Shown here piece by piece: positions 55,654-64,000 of a DNA stretch of 64,000 nucleotides. Within the stretch, counting starts at the first letter, position 1, and each line of letters starts with the position of its first letter. The position numbers and the translations under genes are program-made. The DNA is taken from assembly GCF_000377945.1 (NCBI RefSeq), contig NZ_KB898930.1, positions 36,162 through 100,161 on the forward strand. The letters run 5' to 3'. The DNA is from Thioalkalivibrio sulfidiphilus. Lineage in GTDB: Bacteria; Pseudomonadota; Gammaproteobacteria; Ectothiorhodospirales; Ectothiorhodospiraceae. Under the pieces are notes generated by a model. That model had not been told where the DNA came from. It saw nothing but the letters and a program-made list of their open reading frames with translations, and made no database searches.

Positions 55654-56157
55654 TCATTCGCAGTTCATGGCTGCAATCTGCGCGGGTTCACTCCGGCCCC
55701 AACCTGTCGGATAAATGCCTCGTTCCAGATATCGGCGGAAAGAACTTGCGGGCCAGGACGCCGGATCATCGACAAGCCCATGTTTGACCGGATTGAAGTG
55801 GATGTAGTCCATGTGGCGCCGTCGATCATGATCGTCGCGGATCAGGTGTTCCCAGAAGCGTGGTTGCCAGATGGGGCCATTTTTGTTGCCCAGACGGCGG
55901 CTGACATACCCCTTGAGCATTTTCCAACGGTTGGAATAGTCGCTGTCTGTCTCCGGCAATAGCAACAGGCAATGCAGATGGTCAGGCAGAATCACGATGG
56001 CCTCGAGTTGGAAGGGGCGCCGCTGCATGACATAGCGAAAGGCCATGCGCAGTATCTCGATGGATTGTGCGTTGGAGAAGAGGGGGCGCCGGTTGGCAGT
56101 GACGGCAGTGAAGAAGTACAGGCCGCCGTAATGATAGACGCGTCGATAGTCGGACAT
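55654..56157 (-). CDS. REP-associated tyrosine transposase (RAYT, TnpA-REP)
   Basis: The 167-aa product is a Y1 transposase of the IS200-related RAYT family: HUH motif in ILPDHLHCLLLLP (His60 and His62), YIHFNPVKHGLV near residues 119-130, which is the family's best signature, and WQPRFWEHLIRDD. A GGAGG site lies 4 bases before the start. RAYTs are single-copy domesticated enzymes that bind and cut REP hairpins with a GTAG head; the REP clusters on both sides are its expected substrates. Confidence 0.93.
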   Translation of the reverse strand: MSDYRRVYHYGGLYFFTAVTANRRPLFSNAQSIEILRMAFRYVMQRRPFQLEAIVILPDHLHCLLLLPETDSDYSNRWKMLKGYVSRRLGNKNGPIWQPRFWEHLIRDDHDRRRHMDYIHFNPVKHGLVDDPASWPASSFRRYLERGIYPTGWGRSEPAQIAAMNCE

Positions 56158-56177
56158 GGTTCCTCCTTGAACCTTCG

Positions 56178-56471
56178 TGGGTTGCCGGACACCGCTGACG
56201 TTCGGACCGGCCTACGAGATCGCGGTTTGAGCGTAGGCCCGATTAAGCGAAGCGGTATCGGGCATCGGGAGCCGGACACCGCTGCGCTCTGTCCGGCCTA
56301 CGTAAATCCTATCTCGGAGCCATAGGCAAGACAAAGCGGTAACAGGCAGCCAGATGCCGGACGCCGCTTGCGCTCTGTCCGGCCTACGAGGATCGTGTTC
56401 CGACCGTAGGCCCGATAAAGCGAAGCGGTATCGGGCAGCCAGATGCCGGACACCGCTGCGCTCTGTCCGGC

Positions 56472-56476
<5 letters not shown>
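56178..56476. repeat. REP cluster 3 (RAYT right side, up to the ntrC stop)
   Basis: Six or more REP half-units of the GCCGGACACCGC...GTCCGGCCTAC and GTAGGCCCGATTAAGC...GGTATCGGGC types in alternating orientation. The last unit's GTAGG (read on the minus strand) provides the TAG stop of ntrC. This explains the whole 314-base gap between the transposase and ntrC. Confidence 0.9.
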
Positions 56477-57887
<1,411 letters not shown>

Positions 57888-57926
57888 GGCTCACCTCTGT
57901 TCGTAGCGAGGGTGACGAAATGCCGC

Positions 57927-58011
57927 TGTGGCGGGGGGAACGGAGCGGAAGTCGGCGAAGGTGTAGTGCTCACTACCTCGAGTCGGCTGGAGCGAGTACG
58001 CCCCGCCACAG
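57927..58011. repeat. Inverted repeat between ntrB and ntrC
   Basis: CTGTGGCGGGG at 57927-57937 and its exact complement CCCCGCCACAG at 58001-58011 enclose a second smaller palindrome (GTAGTGCTCACTAC). It could form a cruciform-like mRNA hairpin in the ntrB-ntrC message and set the ratio of the two proteins; that role is inference. Confidence 0.65.
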
Positions 58012-58056
58012 GGAGCAGTTCGACGGCCGCAGTAGAACGGGGGTGGGCTATGCAGG

Positions 58057-59124
58057 TTAATCATCCGTGGTCTCCAGCGGAATCAGCAGCGAAAATACGG
58101 TCTTGCCCGGCTGGGAGCTGCATTCGATCAGCCCGCCGTGCTGGTTGATGAGGGATTGGGCGATGGACAGGCCGAGGCCGGTGCCGCCGTCGCGGCCAGA
58201 CACCATGGGGTAGAAGATGCGCTCGCGCATCTCCTCGGGGATGCCCGGGCCGTTGTCGATGATCTGGATGCGGGCGACCAGTTTGTGCCGCACCTGGCCC
58301 ACGGTGTACTGGCGCAGCACCCGGGTGCGCAGCACGATGCGCCCGGACTCGCCCACCGCCTGCAGGGCGTTGCGGGCGATGTTGAGCACCGCCTGGATGA
58401 TCAGGTCGCGGTCGGCAAGCAGCTCGGGGATGCTGGGGTCGTAGTCGGAGTCGATGCGCACGCCTTCCGGGGCCTCCACCGACAGCAGGCTGCGCACGTG
58501 TTCCAGCACCTCGTGGACGTTGAGCAGCTTCTTGCGCGGGATGTTGTTGGGGCCGAGCATGCGGTCCACCAGGGCCTGCAGCCGATCCGCCTCGCCGATG
58601 ATGATGCGCGTGTACTCGTGCAGGCCCTTGTCCGGCAGTTCACGCTCCAGCAGCTGGGCCGCGCCGCGCAGGCCGCCCAGCGGGTTCTTGATCTCGTGGG
58701 CCAGGCCGCGCACCAGGGCGCGGGTGGCGGCGTGCTGGCTGAGCAGGCTCTCCTCCCGGGAGATGCGCAGCTGGCGGTCGATCTGCACCAGTTCCACCAG
58801 CAGCTGGCGGGGCTGGTGGGTCTCGGTGAGCGGCGTGACGGTCATGTCCACGGTGGCCTGGCGGCCGTGCACCGGGTGCAGTATGTGCTCGCGCTCGGTA
58901 AACGGGTGCCCGGTGCGCAGGGAATGCTCCAGGCTGGTGCGCAGCTGGGCATCCTCGCGCACCAGGGCGTCCATGGACTGGCCCTGCACCCTACCCAGGC
59001 TGATCTCGAACAGCATTTCCGCCGCCGGGTTCATGTAGCTGAGATGCAGTTGGGCATCCAGCACCAGCACGGCGGTGGTCAGGTTTTCCAGCAGGTAGGG
59101 GTAGGGCGTCTGTGACTTGGGCAT
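58057..59124 (-). CDS. ntrB: Nitrogen regulation sensor kinase NtrB
   Basis: The 355-aa soluble kinase has an N-terminal PAS domain (LLENLTTAVLVLDAQLHLSYMN), an H-box LVRGLAHEIKNPLGGLRGA with the phospho-His, and N/G boxes (LIIQAVLNIARNALQA, IIDNGPGIPEE, GGTGLGLSIAQ). Controlled by PII protein in known systems. The start MPKSQ at 59124 fits the family; the frame remains open 24 codons further upstream. Confidence 0.95.
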   Translation of the reverse strand: MPKSQTPYPYLLENLTTAVLVLDAQLHLSYMNPAAEMLFEISLGRVQGQSMDALVREDAQLRTSLEHSLRTGHPFTEREHILHPVHGRQATVDMTVTPLTETHQPRQLLVELVQIDRQLRISREESLLSQHAATRALVRGLAHEIKNPLGGLRGAAQLLERELPDKGLHEYTRIIIGEADRLQALVDRMLGPNNIPRKKLLNVHEVLEHVRSLLSVEAPEGVRIDSDYDPSIPELLADRDLIIQAVLNIARNALQAVGESGRIVLRTRVLRQYTVGQVRHKLVARIQIIDNGPGIPEEMRERIFYPMVSGRDGGTGLGLSIAQSLINQHGGLIECSSQPGKTVFSLLIPLETTDD

Positions 59125-59254
59125 ACGCTGACCACCATGCAAAAAGCAAACCAGCCTGGTGCAGAAACCGGCGATCACTGCACAGCCCTGGGGCATGGCG
59201 CGGAAGACCGGGATTTTCCGGGGGTCCGGCCAGCAGAAGGCGTGTGCGGTCAGG

Positions 59255-59270
59255 CGCCAGGACGGTGCCT
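59255..59270 (-). promoter_or_regulatory. Candidate sigma54 promoter of ntrBC
   Basis: On the minus strand AGGCAC and GGCG have the GG-N10-GC spacing of -24/-12 promoters; the predicted start would be near 59244, about 120 bases before ntrB. The -12 part is weak. A second GG-N10-GC match at 59138-59153 has a better -12 (TTGCA) but would leave almost no leader. Confidence 0.3.
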
Positions 59271-59294
59271 GATCACAGGGCCGGATGCATTATT

Positions 59295-59309
59295 GCACCA
59301 AATCGGTGC
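59295..59309. promoter_or_regulatory. NtrC-binding site upstream of ntrBC
   Basis: GCACCAAATCGGTGC closely matches the NtrC consensus GCACC-N5-GGTGC. It is 171 bases upstream of ntrB. A related GCACCGGAGGTGC lies at 59338-59350 with shorter spacing. Autoregulation of ntrBC by NtrC is known in other bacteria and is inferred here. Confidence 0.65.
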
Positions 59310-59370
59310 GTGCGCTGATGTTTGGTACGAGAGAGGCGCACCGGAGGTGCGTTTGATCTCGCGGTGCGGG

Positions 59371-59901
59371 CTAGCGACGGATATGATGACGCAGCAGGTG
59401 GAACTCGACCCGCTCGGACTCCTGGATGACCTGGTCATTGCGGTCCAGCACCTGGACCTGGATCCGGTGGGTGCCACGGTCGATGTTGCGCATCTCGAAG
59501 CTGGGCCGGTCGCTGGTGCCCACGGGGCTGCCGTCCATGATCAGGCGCAGGCGGTGTCCTTGCTGGGTGCGCAGTTCCGGGTGGATCTCCACCGAGATGG
59601 TGAAGTTGCCGTCGTTGGCACGCACCGGCTCGTCGTCGCCGGGGCTTGCGATGCGCAGGCGCTGGTAGGGGGTGGCGGGGGTCTCATCGCGGGTCTCGCG
59701 CGCCCGATCCAGGATCTGCCGGGCCTCGGGCATGGCAGGCGTGGTCATGGGCTGGCGCAGCTGTATGCGCTCCGCCTCCACCCCCTTGGGCGGGTTGTCG
59801 CCGAACACCACGTTGCCCTCGGCATCGGTCCAGCGGTAGACATCGGCATGAGCGGACGCCGTGAGGGCGAGGAGCAGCAGGGGTATAAATTTGAGGCGCA
59901 T
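59371..59901 (-). CDS. DUF4124 domain-containing exported protein
   Basis: The 176-aa product has a signal peptide (FIPLLLLALTASAHA) and the DUF4124 motif DVYRWTDAEGNVVFGDNPPKG right after it, then a charged linker and a beta-rich C-terminal part. Function unknown; such proteins are periplasmic and common between glnA and ntrB in gammaproteobacteria. The name comes from the sequence, not from any assigned role. Confidence 0.88.
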   Translation of the reverse strand: MRLKFIPLLLLALTASAHADVYRWTDAEGNVVFGDNPPKGVEAERIQLRQPMTTPAMPEARQILDRARETRDETPATPYQRLRIASPGDDEPVRANDGNFTISVEIHPELRTQQGHRLRLIMDGSPVGTSDRPSFEMRNIDRGTHRIQVQVLDRNDQVIQESERVEFHLLRHHIRR

Positions 59902-59929
59902 GGTTAGAGCCTAGCGTGTGGTGGACCAG

Positions 59930-59991
59930 ATACAAGATACAAGAGGCAAGAGACAAGAGGAACAATGCCTTTACTTGCCGCTTGCCTCTGC
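59930..59991. repeat. ACAAGAGGCAAGAG / TTGCCTCTTGT-type inverted repeat
   Basis: Purine-rich ACAAGATACAAGAGGCAAGA is followed by the inverse ACTTGCCGCTTGCCTCTGCC. Same word family as in the mshO leader at 51434. Confidence 0.6.
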
Positions 59992-59993
59992 CC

Positions 59994-60030
59994 AAAAAAG
60001 AAGGCCCCGCAATGCGGGGCCTTCTTTTTT
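59994..60030. terminator. Bidirectional terminator after glnA
   Basis: AAAAAAGAAGGCCCCGC, AAT, GCGGGGCCTTCTTTTTT: a perfect 17-bp stem with A and T runs at the ends, so it can act in both directions. It lies 18 bases past the glnA stop. Confidence 0.93.
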
Positions 60031-60047
60031 GGGGCCTTCAGCTTCGT

Positions 60048-61457
60048 TTAGAGGCTGTAATACATGTCGTACTCCACCGGGTGGGTGGTCATGCGGATGC
60101 GGGTCACGTCTTCCATCTTCAGGGCGATGTAGGCGTCGATCATGTCGTCGGTGAACACGCCGCCGGCCTTGAGGAACTCGCGGTCCTTGTCCAGGGCGTT
60201 GAGGGCCTGATCCAGGGCGTGGCAGACCTGCGGGATCTGCTTCTCCTCTTCGGGGGGCAGGTCGTACAGGTTCTTGTCCATGGCCTCTCCGGGGTGGATC
60301 TTGTTCAGGATGCCGTCGATACCCGCCATCATCAGGGCCGCGAAGGCCAGGTAGGGGTTGGCGGTGGAATCCGGGAAGCGCACCTCGATGCGGCGGGCCT
60401 TGGGGCTCATCACGAACGGGATGCGGATGGAGGCGGAACGGTTGCGGGCGGAGTAGGCCAGCATCACCGGGGCCTCGAAACCGGGCACCAGACGCTTGTA
60501 GCTGTTGGTGGAGGCGTTGGTGAAGGCGTTCAGGGCGCGGGCGTGCTTGATGATGCCGCCGATGTAGTACAGGGCGGTCTCGGACAGGCCGCCGTACTGG
60601 TCACCGCTGAACAGGTTCACGCCGCCCTTGGACAGGGACATGTGCACGTGCATGCCGCTGCCGTTGTCGCCCACCAGGGGCTTGGGCATGAAGGTGGCGG
60701 TCTTGCCATAGTTGTGGGCCACGTTCTGCACCACGTACTTGAGGATCTGCACCTCGTCGGCCTTGCGGGTCAGGCTGGCGGCGCCGACGCCGATCTCGCA
60801 CTGGCCGGCGGTGGCCACCTCGTGGTGGTGCACCTCGGTGGTCAGACCCATCTCTTCCAGGGCCAGGCACATGGCGGAACGCAGGTCCTGCAGGCTGTCC
60901 ACCGGGGGCACGGGGAAGTAGCCGCCCTTGACGGTGGGGCGGTGGCCGATGTTGCCGCCCTCGAACACCTTCTCGGAGTTCCAGGAGGCCTCGTCGGAGT
61001 CCACGCGGAAGAAGGAGCCGGAGATCTCGTTGCCCCACTTCACGTCGTCGAACACGAAGAACTCGTTTTCGGGGCCGAACAGGGCGCCGTCGGCGATGCC
61101 GGTGCTGGCCAGGTAGGCCTCGGCGCGCTGGGCCAGCGAACGGGGGCAGCGGTCATAGCCCTGCATGGTGGCGGGTTCCACGACGCCGCAACGGATAATC
61201 AGGGTGGGCTCGTCGAAGAAGGGGTCCATGACGGCGCTGGCGGCGTCGGGCATGAGGATCATGTCGGACTCGTTGATGCCCTTCCAGCCGGCGATGGAGG
61301 AGCCGTCGAACATCTTGCCGCTCTCGAAGACGTCCTCTTCAATGGTGTGGGCGGGCACAGAGACGTGCTGCTCCTTGCCACGGGTGTCGGTAAAACGGAA
61401 GTCGATGAACTTGACGCCGTTTTCCTTGATCATCTTCATCACATCTGCTGGGGACAT
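60048..61457 (-). CDS. glnA: Glutamine synthetase type I
   Basis: Assimilates ammonia into glutamine. The 469-aa product (the E. coli length) begins [24 protein letters not shown] and has the ATP-binding [14 protein letters not shown], the metal-binding region around [11 protein letters not shown] and the adenylylation site NLYDLPPEE (Tyr near residue 398). So it is probably controlled by GlnE/PII as well as by NtrC. Ends at a strong terminator. Confidence 0.98.
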   Translation of the reverse strand: MSPADVMKMIKENGVKFIDFRFTDTRGKEQHVSVPAHTIEEDVFESGKMFDGSSIAGWKGINESDMILMPDAASAVMDPFFDEPTLIIRCGVVEPATMQGYDRCPRSLAQRAEAYLASTGIADGALFGPENEFFVFDDVKWGNEISGSFFRVDSDEASWNSEKVFEGGNIGHRPTVKGGYFPVPPVDSLQDLRSAMCLALEEMGLTTEVHHHEVATAGQCEIGVGAASLTRKADEVQILKYVVQNVAHNYGKTATFMPKPLVGDNGSGMHVHMSLSKGGVNLFSGDQYGGLSETALYYIGGIIKHARALNAFTNASTNSYKRLVPGFEAPVMLAYSARNRSASIRIPFVMSPKARRIEVRFPDSTANPYLAFAALMMAGIDGILNKIHPGEAMDKNLYDLPPEEEKQIPQVCHALDQALNALDKDREFLKAGGVFTDDMIDAYIALKMEDVTRIRMTTHPVEYDMYYSL

Positions 61458-61557
61458 GCCTGCTCCTCCGGGGAGTAAATAAACGTGGTCGAAATGGTTG
61501 TTACCGGTACGCCAGGTGCTTCATCGGTGCCCTGGCGAACCGTCTGCCCTGTTATGA

Positions 61558-61573
61558 GGCATGATCCATGCCA
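61558..61573 (-). promoter_or_regulatory. Candidate sigma54 (-24/-12) promoter of glnA
   Basis: On the minus strand TGGCATGGATCATGCC has a near-consensus -24 element (TGGCAT) and ATGC at -12 with exact GG-N10-GC spacing; start about 90 bases before glnA. A second candidate with the same spacing (GGGCACCGATGAAGCA) lies at 61517-61532. Both fit the NtrC site upstream; which one is used cannot be decided by eye. Confidence 0.5.
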
Positions 61574-61636
61574 TCCGCCCAATGGCGGCGCAGCAAGGGC
61601 TGCAGGGGCGTCAGGGATCGGTGCGGAAACAAAATC

Positions 61637-61651
61637 GCACCATCATGGTGC
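61637..61651. promoter_or_regulatory. NtrC-binding site upstream of glnA
   Basis: GCACCATCATGGTGC is a perfect GCACCA/TGGTGC palindrome with the NtrC spacing. Its centre is about 97 bases upstream of the preferred predicted start (about 138 from the other). A weaker half-site (CCATTCTGGTGCA) is centred about 33 bases further upstream, three helical turns away, as in enhancer pairs. Confidence 0.8.
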
Positions 61652-61711
61652 GAATCGCCAAGCGCTCGTTCCATTCTGGTGCATCAGGGTCGGGCGACGT
61701 GCCTCGTGCGC

Positions 61712-62884
61712 CTATCGCGATCCGTTGCCCCGGAAATAGACCACCACTTCACCCACATCCGCAAGCTGCTTGCTGGCCTGTCGCAGACGGCTGGTCAGGT
61801 TTGAGGCAGATTCGGCGTCCGGCGCCACACTTTGGGGCAGATAAAGCTCCAGGTGTACCCGCCCGCCCAGATAATGTAGCACCACATTCTCCAATTGGCG
61901 GGTTTCGGGGATCTCCGCCCACTGCCCCTGGAGCCGGGAGAGCAGATCCGTGCGTGTGGGCAGGTCCAGGGCTGGCGGGTTGTGCTGGTCGTCCTCGGGG
62001 TCGATGTGCACGGTCACGTCCGTGACCTCGTCGATGGCCTCGGTGACTGCCTGGCGCACACGCTCGCTGATCTGGTGGCCCTCGGAGATGCTCAGCCGGG
62101 AAGGCACCTGGATGTGTACATCGGCCAGGGCCGTGCCGGCCATGCGCCGGGTGCGCAGCATGTGCAGGTTCTTCACCCCTTCCACCGCGAGGATGGTCTG
62201 GCGGATGCGCTCGACCCGCTCCTCGGCCAGACCCGTATCGATCAGCTCCCGGGCGCTGTCCCAGATCAGTTTCCCGCCCATGTGGGCGATGAGCGCCGCC
62301 ACCAGCACCGCGGCCACGGCGTCCAGGTAGGGCAGGCCGGCCAGGGTGCCGCCCACGCCCACCAGCACCACGATGGAGGAGACCACGTCGGAGCGGTGGT
62401 GCCAGGCGTTGGCCTTGAGCAGGTTGGAGCGGATGCGCCGGGCGACCCGGATGGTGTACTGGTACAGCCCCTCCTTGAACACGATGGCCAGCACCGCGAA
62501 GGCCAGGGCCAGGGGTTCGGGGCTCAGCAGGCGCTCGGGTTCGAACAGGCGCTGCCCGGCATCGACCCCGATGCCGATGCCCACGCCCAGCAGCAGCAGG
62601 CCGACGACCACGGTGGCCAGGGTCTCGATGCGTCCGTGACCGTAGGGGTGTTCGCTGTCGGGCGCCACGTTGGCCTGGCGACCGGCCAGCAGCACCACGC
62701 CGTCGCTCATCAGGTCCGAGAGGGTGTGCACGCCGTCGGCGATCAGGGCCTGGGACTGGGTGAACACGCCGCCGACGATCTGTGCCGCCGAGAGCGTGAG
62801 GTTGGTGAACGCCGCCGTGAGCGTCACGCGGCGCATGGTGCGCTCGCGGGATTTGCCGGGCAGGAGTTCGGAGGTGTCAGTCAT
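61712..62884 (-). CDS. Cation diffusion facilitator (CDF) family efflux protein
   Basis: The 390-aa membrane transporter has about six membrane segments (about 15-215). Metal-site motifs are ALIADGVHTLSDLMSDG in TM2 and AWHHRSDVVSS in TM5, then a long cytoplasmic domain (about 220-390). These proteins exchange divalent cations (Zn, Fe, Mn, Co) for protons at the inner membrane. The extended C-terminal region is longer than in the 300-aa members such as FieF. The metal cannot be told from the sequence. Confidence 0.9.
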   Translation of the reverse strand: MTDTSELLPGKSRERTMRRVTLTAAFTNLTLSAAQIVGGVFTQSQALIADGVHTLSDLMSDGVVLLAGRQANVAPDSEHPYGHGRIETLATVVVGLLLLGVGIGIGVDAGQRLFEPERLLSPEPLALAFAVLAIVFKEGLYQYTIRVARRIRSNLLKANAWHHRSDVVSSIVVLVGVGGTLAGLPYLDAVAAVLVAALIAHMGGKLIWDSARELIDTGLAEERVERIRQTILAVEGVKNLHMLRTRRMAGTALADVHIQVPSRLSISEGHQISERVRQAVTEAIDEVTDVTVHIDPEDDQHNPPALDLPTRTDLLSRLQGQWAEIPETRQLENVVLHYLGGRVHLELYLPQSVAPDAESASNLTSRLRQASKQLADVGEVVVYFRGNGSR

Positions 62885-62903
62885 CCATCCAGTTTGATGG
62901 ATG

Positions 62904-63020
62904 ACAGTGGCTAGTGGCTAGTCTCAAGTGGCAAGGAAAACCATTCCGACCCTCTCCCTGATGAGAGGTAATACGTTGCAGAATTTTCCTTGCCACTTGC
63001 CACTTGCCACTTGCCACTTC
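62904..63020. repeat. GGCTAGTGGCTAG / CTTGCCACTTGCCAC inverted repeat
   Basis: CAGTGGCTAGTGGCTAGTCT plus CAAGTGGCAAGGAAAA at the left is inverted at the right, where TTGCCAC is repeated four times in tandem (62989-63017). It separates the divergent or convergent neighbours: it lies just upstream of the CDF gene and at the stop of the 63019 gene. Same family as in the mshK and mshD upstream sequences. Confidence 0.7.
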
Positions 63021-63588
63021 ATTGCCGTGTCTCAGGCCCGCGCAGGGGGGTGGCATCGGTGAGGCCTTCCAGCACCTGGCGGGCCTGGCGGCTGCCGTGG
63101 TCCTGCCACAATTCCATGGCCTCCAGGGCGGAGAGTCCCGGGGCGCCGCCCAGTTCGCGCATGGCGCGCAGCACGTCGGAAAGGCCCATGAAGCCGTGGG
63201 CCAGGGCGCCGAACAGGTCGCTCAGGGAGCCACCCGGCTGGCGGTCGGCCACCTGCTGGTAGGCGGAGCGGCCGATGTCCACGAAGTAGCCCACGTTCAC
63301 CCGCCGGCGCCGGGCCCGCTGGCTGAACAGGCCGGAGAACAGCAGGCAGTGATCGCCCACGTCCCGCAGGGCCACGGCCTGGGCCCGGGGCGCGGCACGC
63401 AGTCCGTGCAGATAGTCCAGGGCCATGATGCGGTGTCCGGTCTCGGGGTTTTCGGTGAAACGGATCATGAGCAGGACCAGGTAGCTCTCCAGGGTCTCGT
63501 CCAGTTCCTGGTGAACCTGGCCGGCGGCCTCCTGCACGAGGCGCTGCCACTGGGCGGCAGGGGTGGGCTCCATGATGAGTTCAGGCAT
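63019..63588 (-). CDS. Conserved-looking hypothetical protein, 189 aa
   Basis: Not recognised. The soluble product is predicted mostly helical, beginning MPELIMEPTPAAQWQRLVQEA with TLESYLVLLMIRFTENPE and VNVGYFVDIGRSAYQQVADR as its most distinctive segments. Start at 63588 is set by GGAGG 6 bases upstream; the frame stays open for 65 more codons into the repeat element. Single gene before the CDF protein on the same strand. Confidence 0.7.
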   Translation of the reverse strand: MPELIMEPTPAAQWQRLVQEAAGQVHQELDETLESYLVLLMIRFTENPETGHRIMALDYLHGLRAAPRAQAVALRDVGDHCLLFSGLFSQRARRRRVNVGYFVDIGRSAYQQVADRQPGGSLSDLFGALAHGFMGLSDVLRAMRELGGAPGLSALEAMELWQDHGSRQARQVLEGLTDATPLRGPETRQ

Positions 63589-63709
63589 GCGATCCTCCCG
63601 TTGCGTGGATGCAAAAGAAGTCCTCTCTGTTTTTCTTAGCATCAACTGGGCCAGGTTCAACGTCCGGGCAGACGGCTGGTCTGTGATGCGGCCCGGACGG
63701 TATACTGTA

Positions 63710-63972
63710 GTGCCCTGTCTGATAAATATCTTGCCAATCAGAGCCTCGCAAAAGCGCCAATGCGGCGTTGCGCACCTTGCCAAGGGCTTGCCATTGGCTG
63801 CGGTGCGCGCCTTGCCTTGGCGCTTTTGCGAGGCTCCCTGCGGGCGCGGCTGCGCGGGCGTGTGGCGTTGTTACGCTTGCTTGAAATGGGGGTGGCCATT
63901 CCTGCGCAAGCGTGCCTAGCCACACGCCCGCGCAGCCGCGCTGAATGACAAGATATTTAACAGACAGGACAC
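63710..63972. mobile_element. MITE with 24-bp terminal inverted repeats and TA duplication
   Basis: The left end (GTGCCCTGTCTGATAAATAT and on to 63733) and the right end (63949-63972) are inverted copies with 2 mismatches in 24. TA flanks both sides (63708-63709 and 63973-63974). The inside holds two nested hairpins: GAGCCTCGCAAAAGCGCCAA with its inverse near 63814-63836, and GCGCGGCTGCGCGGGCGTGT with its inverse at about 63920-63940. There is no credible gene. TA duplication suggests mobilisation by an IS630/Tc1-type transposase elsewhere in the genome. Confidence 0.8.
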
Positions 63973-64000
63973 TAGCCCCTTTGCGCAACCACGCCAGCCG

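Noticed and set aside
59138..59153. sigma54 promoter TGGTTT-N5-TTGCA directly before ntrB
   Set aside because: Spacing and -12 fit, but the transcript would start only about 3 bases before the ntrB start codon, so the element at 59255 is kept as the weak candidate instead.
59916..61478. 520-codon plus-strand frame opposite glnA
   Set aside because: Shadow of glnA; repetitive Gly/His/Val/Gln composition and passes through the terminator hairpin.

Overview
The window is a chromosomal segment, mostly GC-rich, of a gammaproteobacterium. The order rnpA-yidD-yidC-mnmE-mnmG-rsmG-parA-parB-atpIBEFHAGDC-glmU-glmS is the classical block that lies beside the replication origin in this class. The protein sequences, the GC content and the complete MSHA pilus locus suggest a Chromatiales/Ectothiorhodospiraceae-type bacterium (Thioalkalivibrio-like). 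That placement is an inference from general resemblance, not from a search.

Layout. (1) 1-17012 is ordinary core genome: RNase P protein, membrane insertion, tRNA wobble modification, chromosome partitioning, the nine-gene F1Fo ATP synthase operon with a good sigma70 promoter and a terminator, then glmU. (2) 17177-28270 starts with glmS and continues into an accessory island of lower GC. The last 211 bp of glmS are repeated about 570 bp downstream, with a RHH/RelE-type toxin-antitoxin pair between the copies. Beyond the second copy lie a perfect 12-bp-arm palindrome, a ribbon-helix-helix gene, and an operon that matches the SspB (DUF4007), SspC (large P-loop ATPase) and SspD (PAPS-reductase-like) genes of single-strand DNA phosphorothioation. 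It is followed by a 98-aa orphan, a single-domain GIY-YIG nuclease and a DGQHR (DndB-like) protein. No SspE, SspFGH or DndFGH effector and no dedicated cysteine desulfurase is present, so the GIY-YIG/DGQHR part is a candidate unusual effector or regulatory arm. An orphan CopG-type antitoxin marks the right part of the island. (3) 28289-39137 is core or housekeeping: purT, a DJ-1 protein, the envC-ctpA-yibQ cell-envelope cluster, an ArsR-rhodanese-glutaredoxin-thioredoxin 2 redox cluster, secB, gpsA, trmL and a class 1B pyrD. (4) 39585-55518 is a complete MSHA type IV pilus locus (mshI to mshQ). It encodes a c-di-GMP-binding type of assembly ATPase, a secretin, a platform protein, a major-type pilin, four minor pilins and a large adhesin-like MshQ. 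(5) 55519-61457 holds a REP-associated transposase (RAYT) in a field of REP palindromes, then ntrC, ntrB, a DUF4124 protein and glnA with a sigma54/NtrC-type promoter region. (6) 61458-64000 holds a cation-efflux protein, a conserved hypothetical protein and a 263-bp TIR element (MITE) at the right edge.

The chromosome is rich in short palindromic repeats: two GTAG-headed REP families, long inverted-repeat intergenic elements, and purine-rich GGCAAGTGG/CTTCCCACTTC-type repeats. Three genes (mshF, mshQ, ntrC) take their TAG stop from the start of a REP. The mshD and mshO prepilin leader peptides are encoded largely by the GGCAAG-type repeat. No rRNA, tRNA or CRISPR array was seen.
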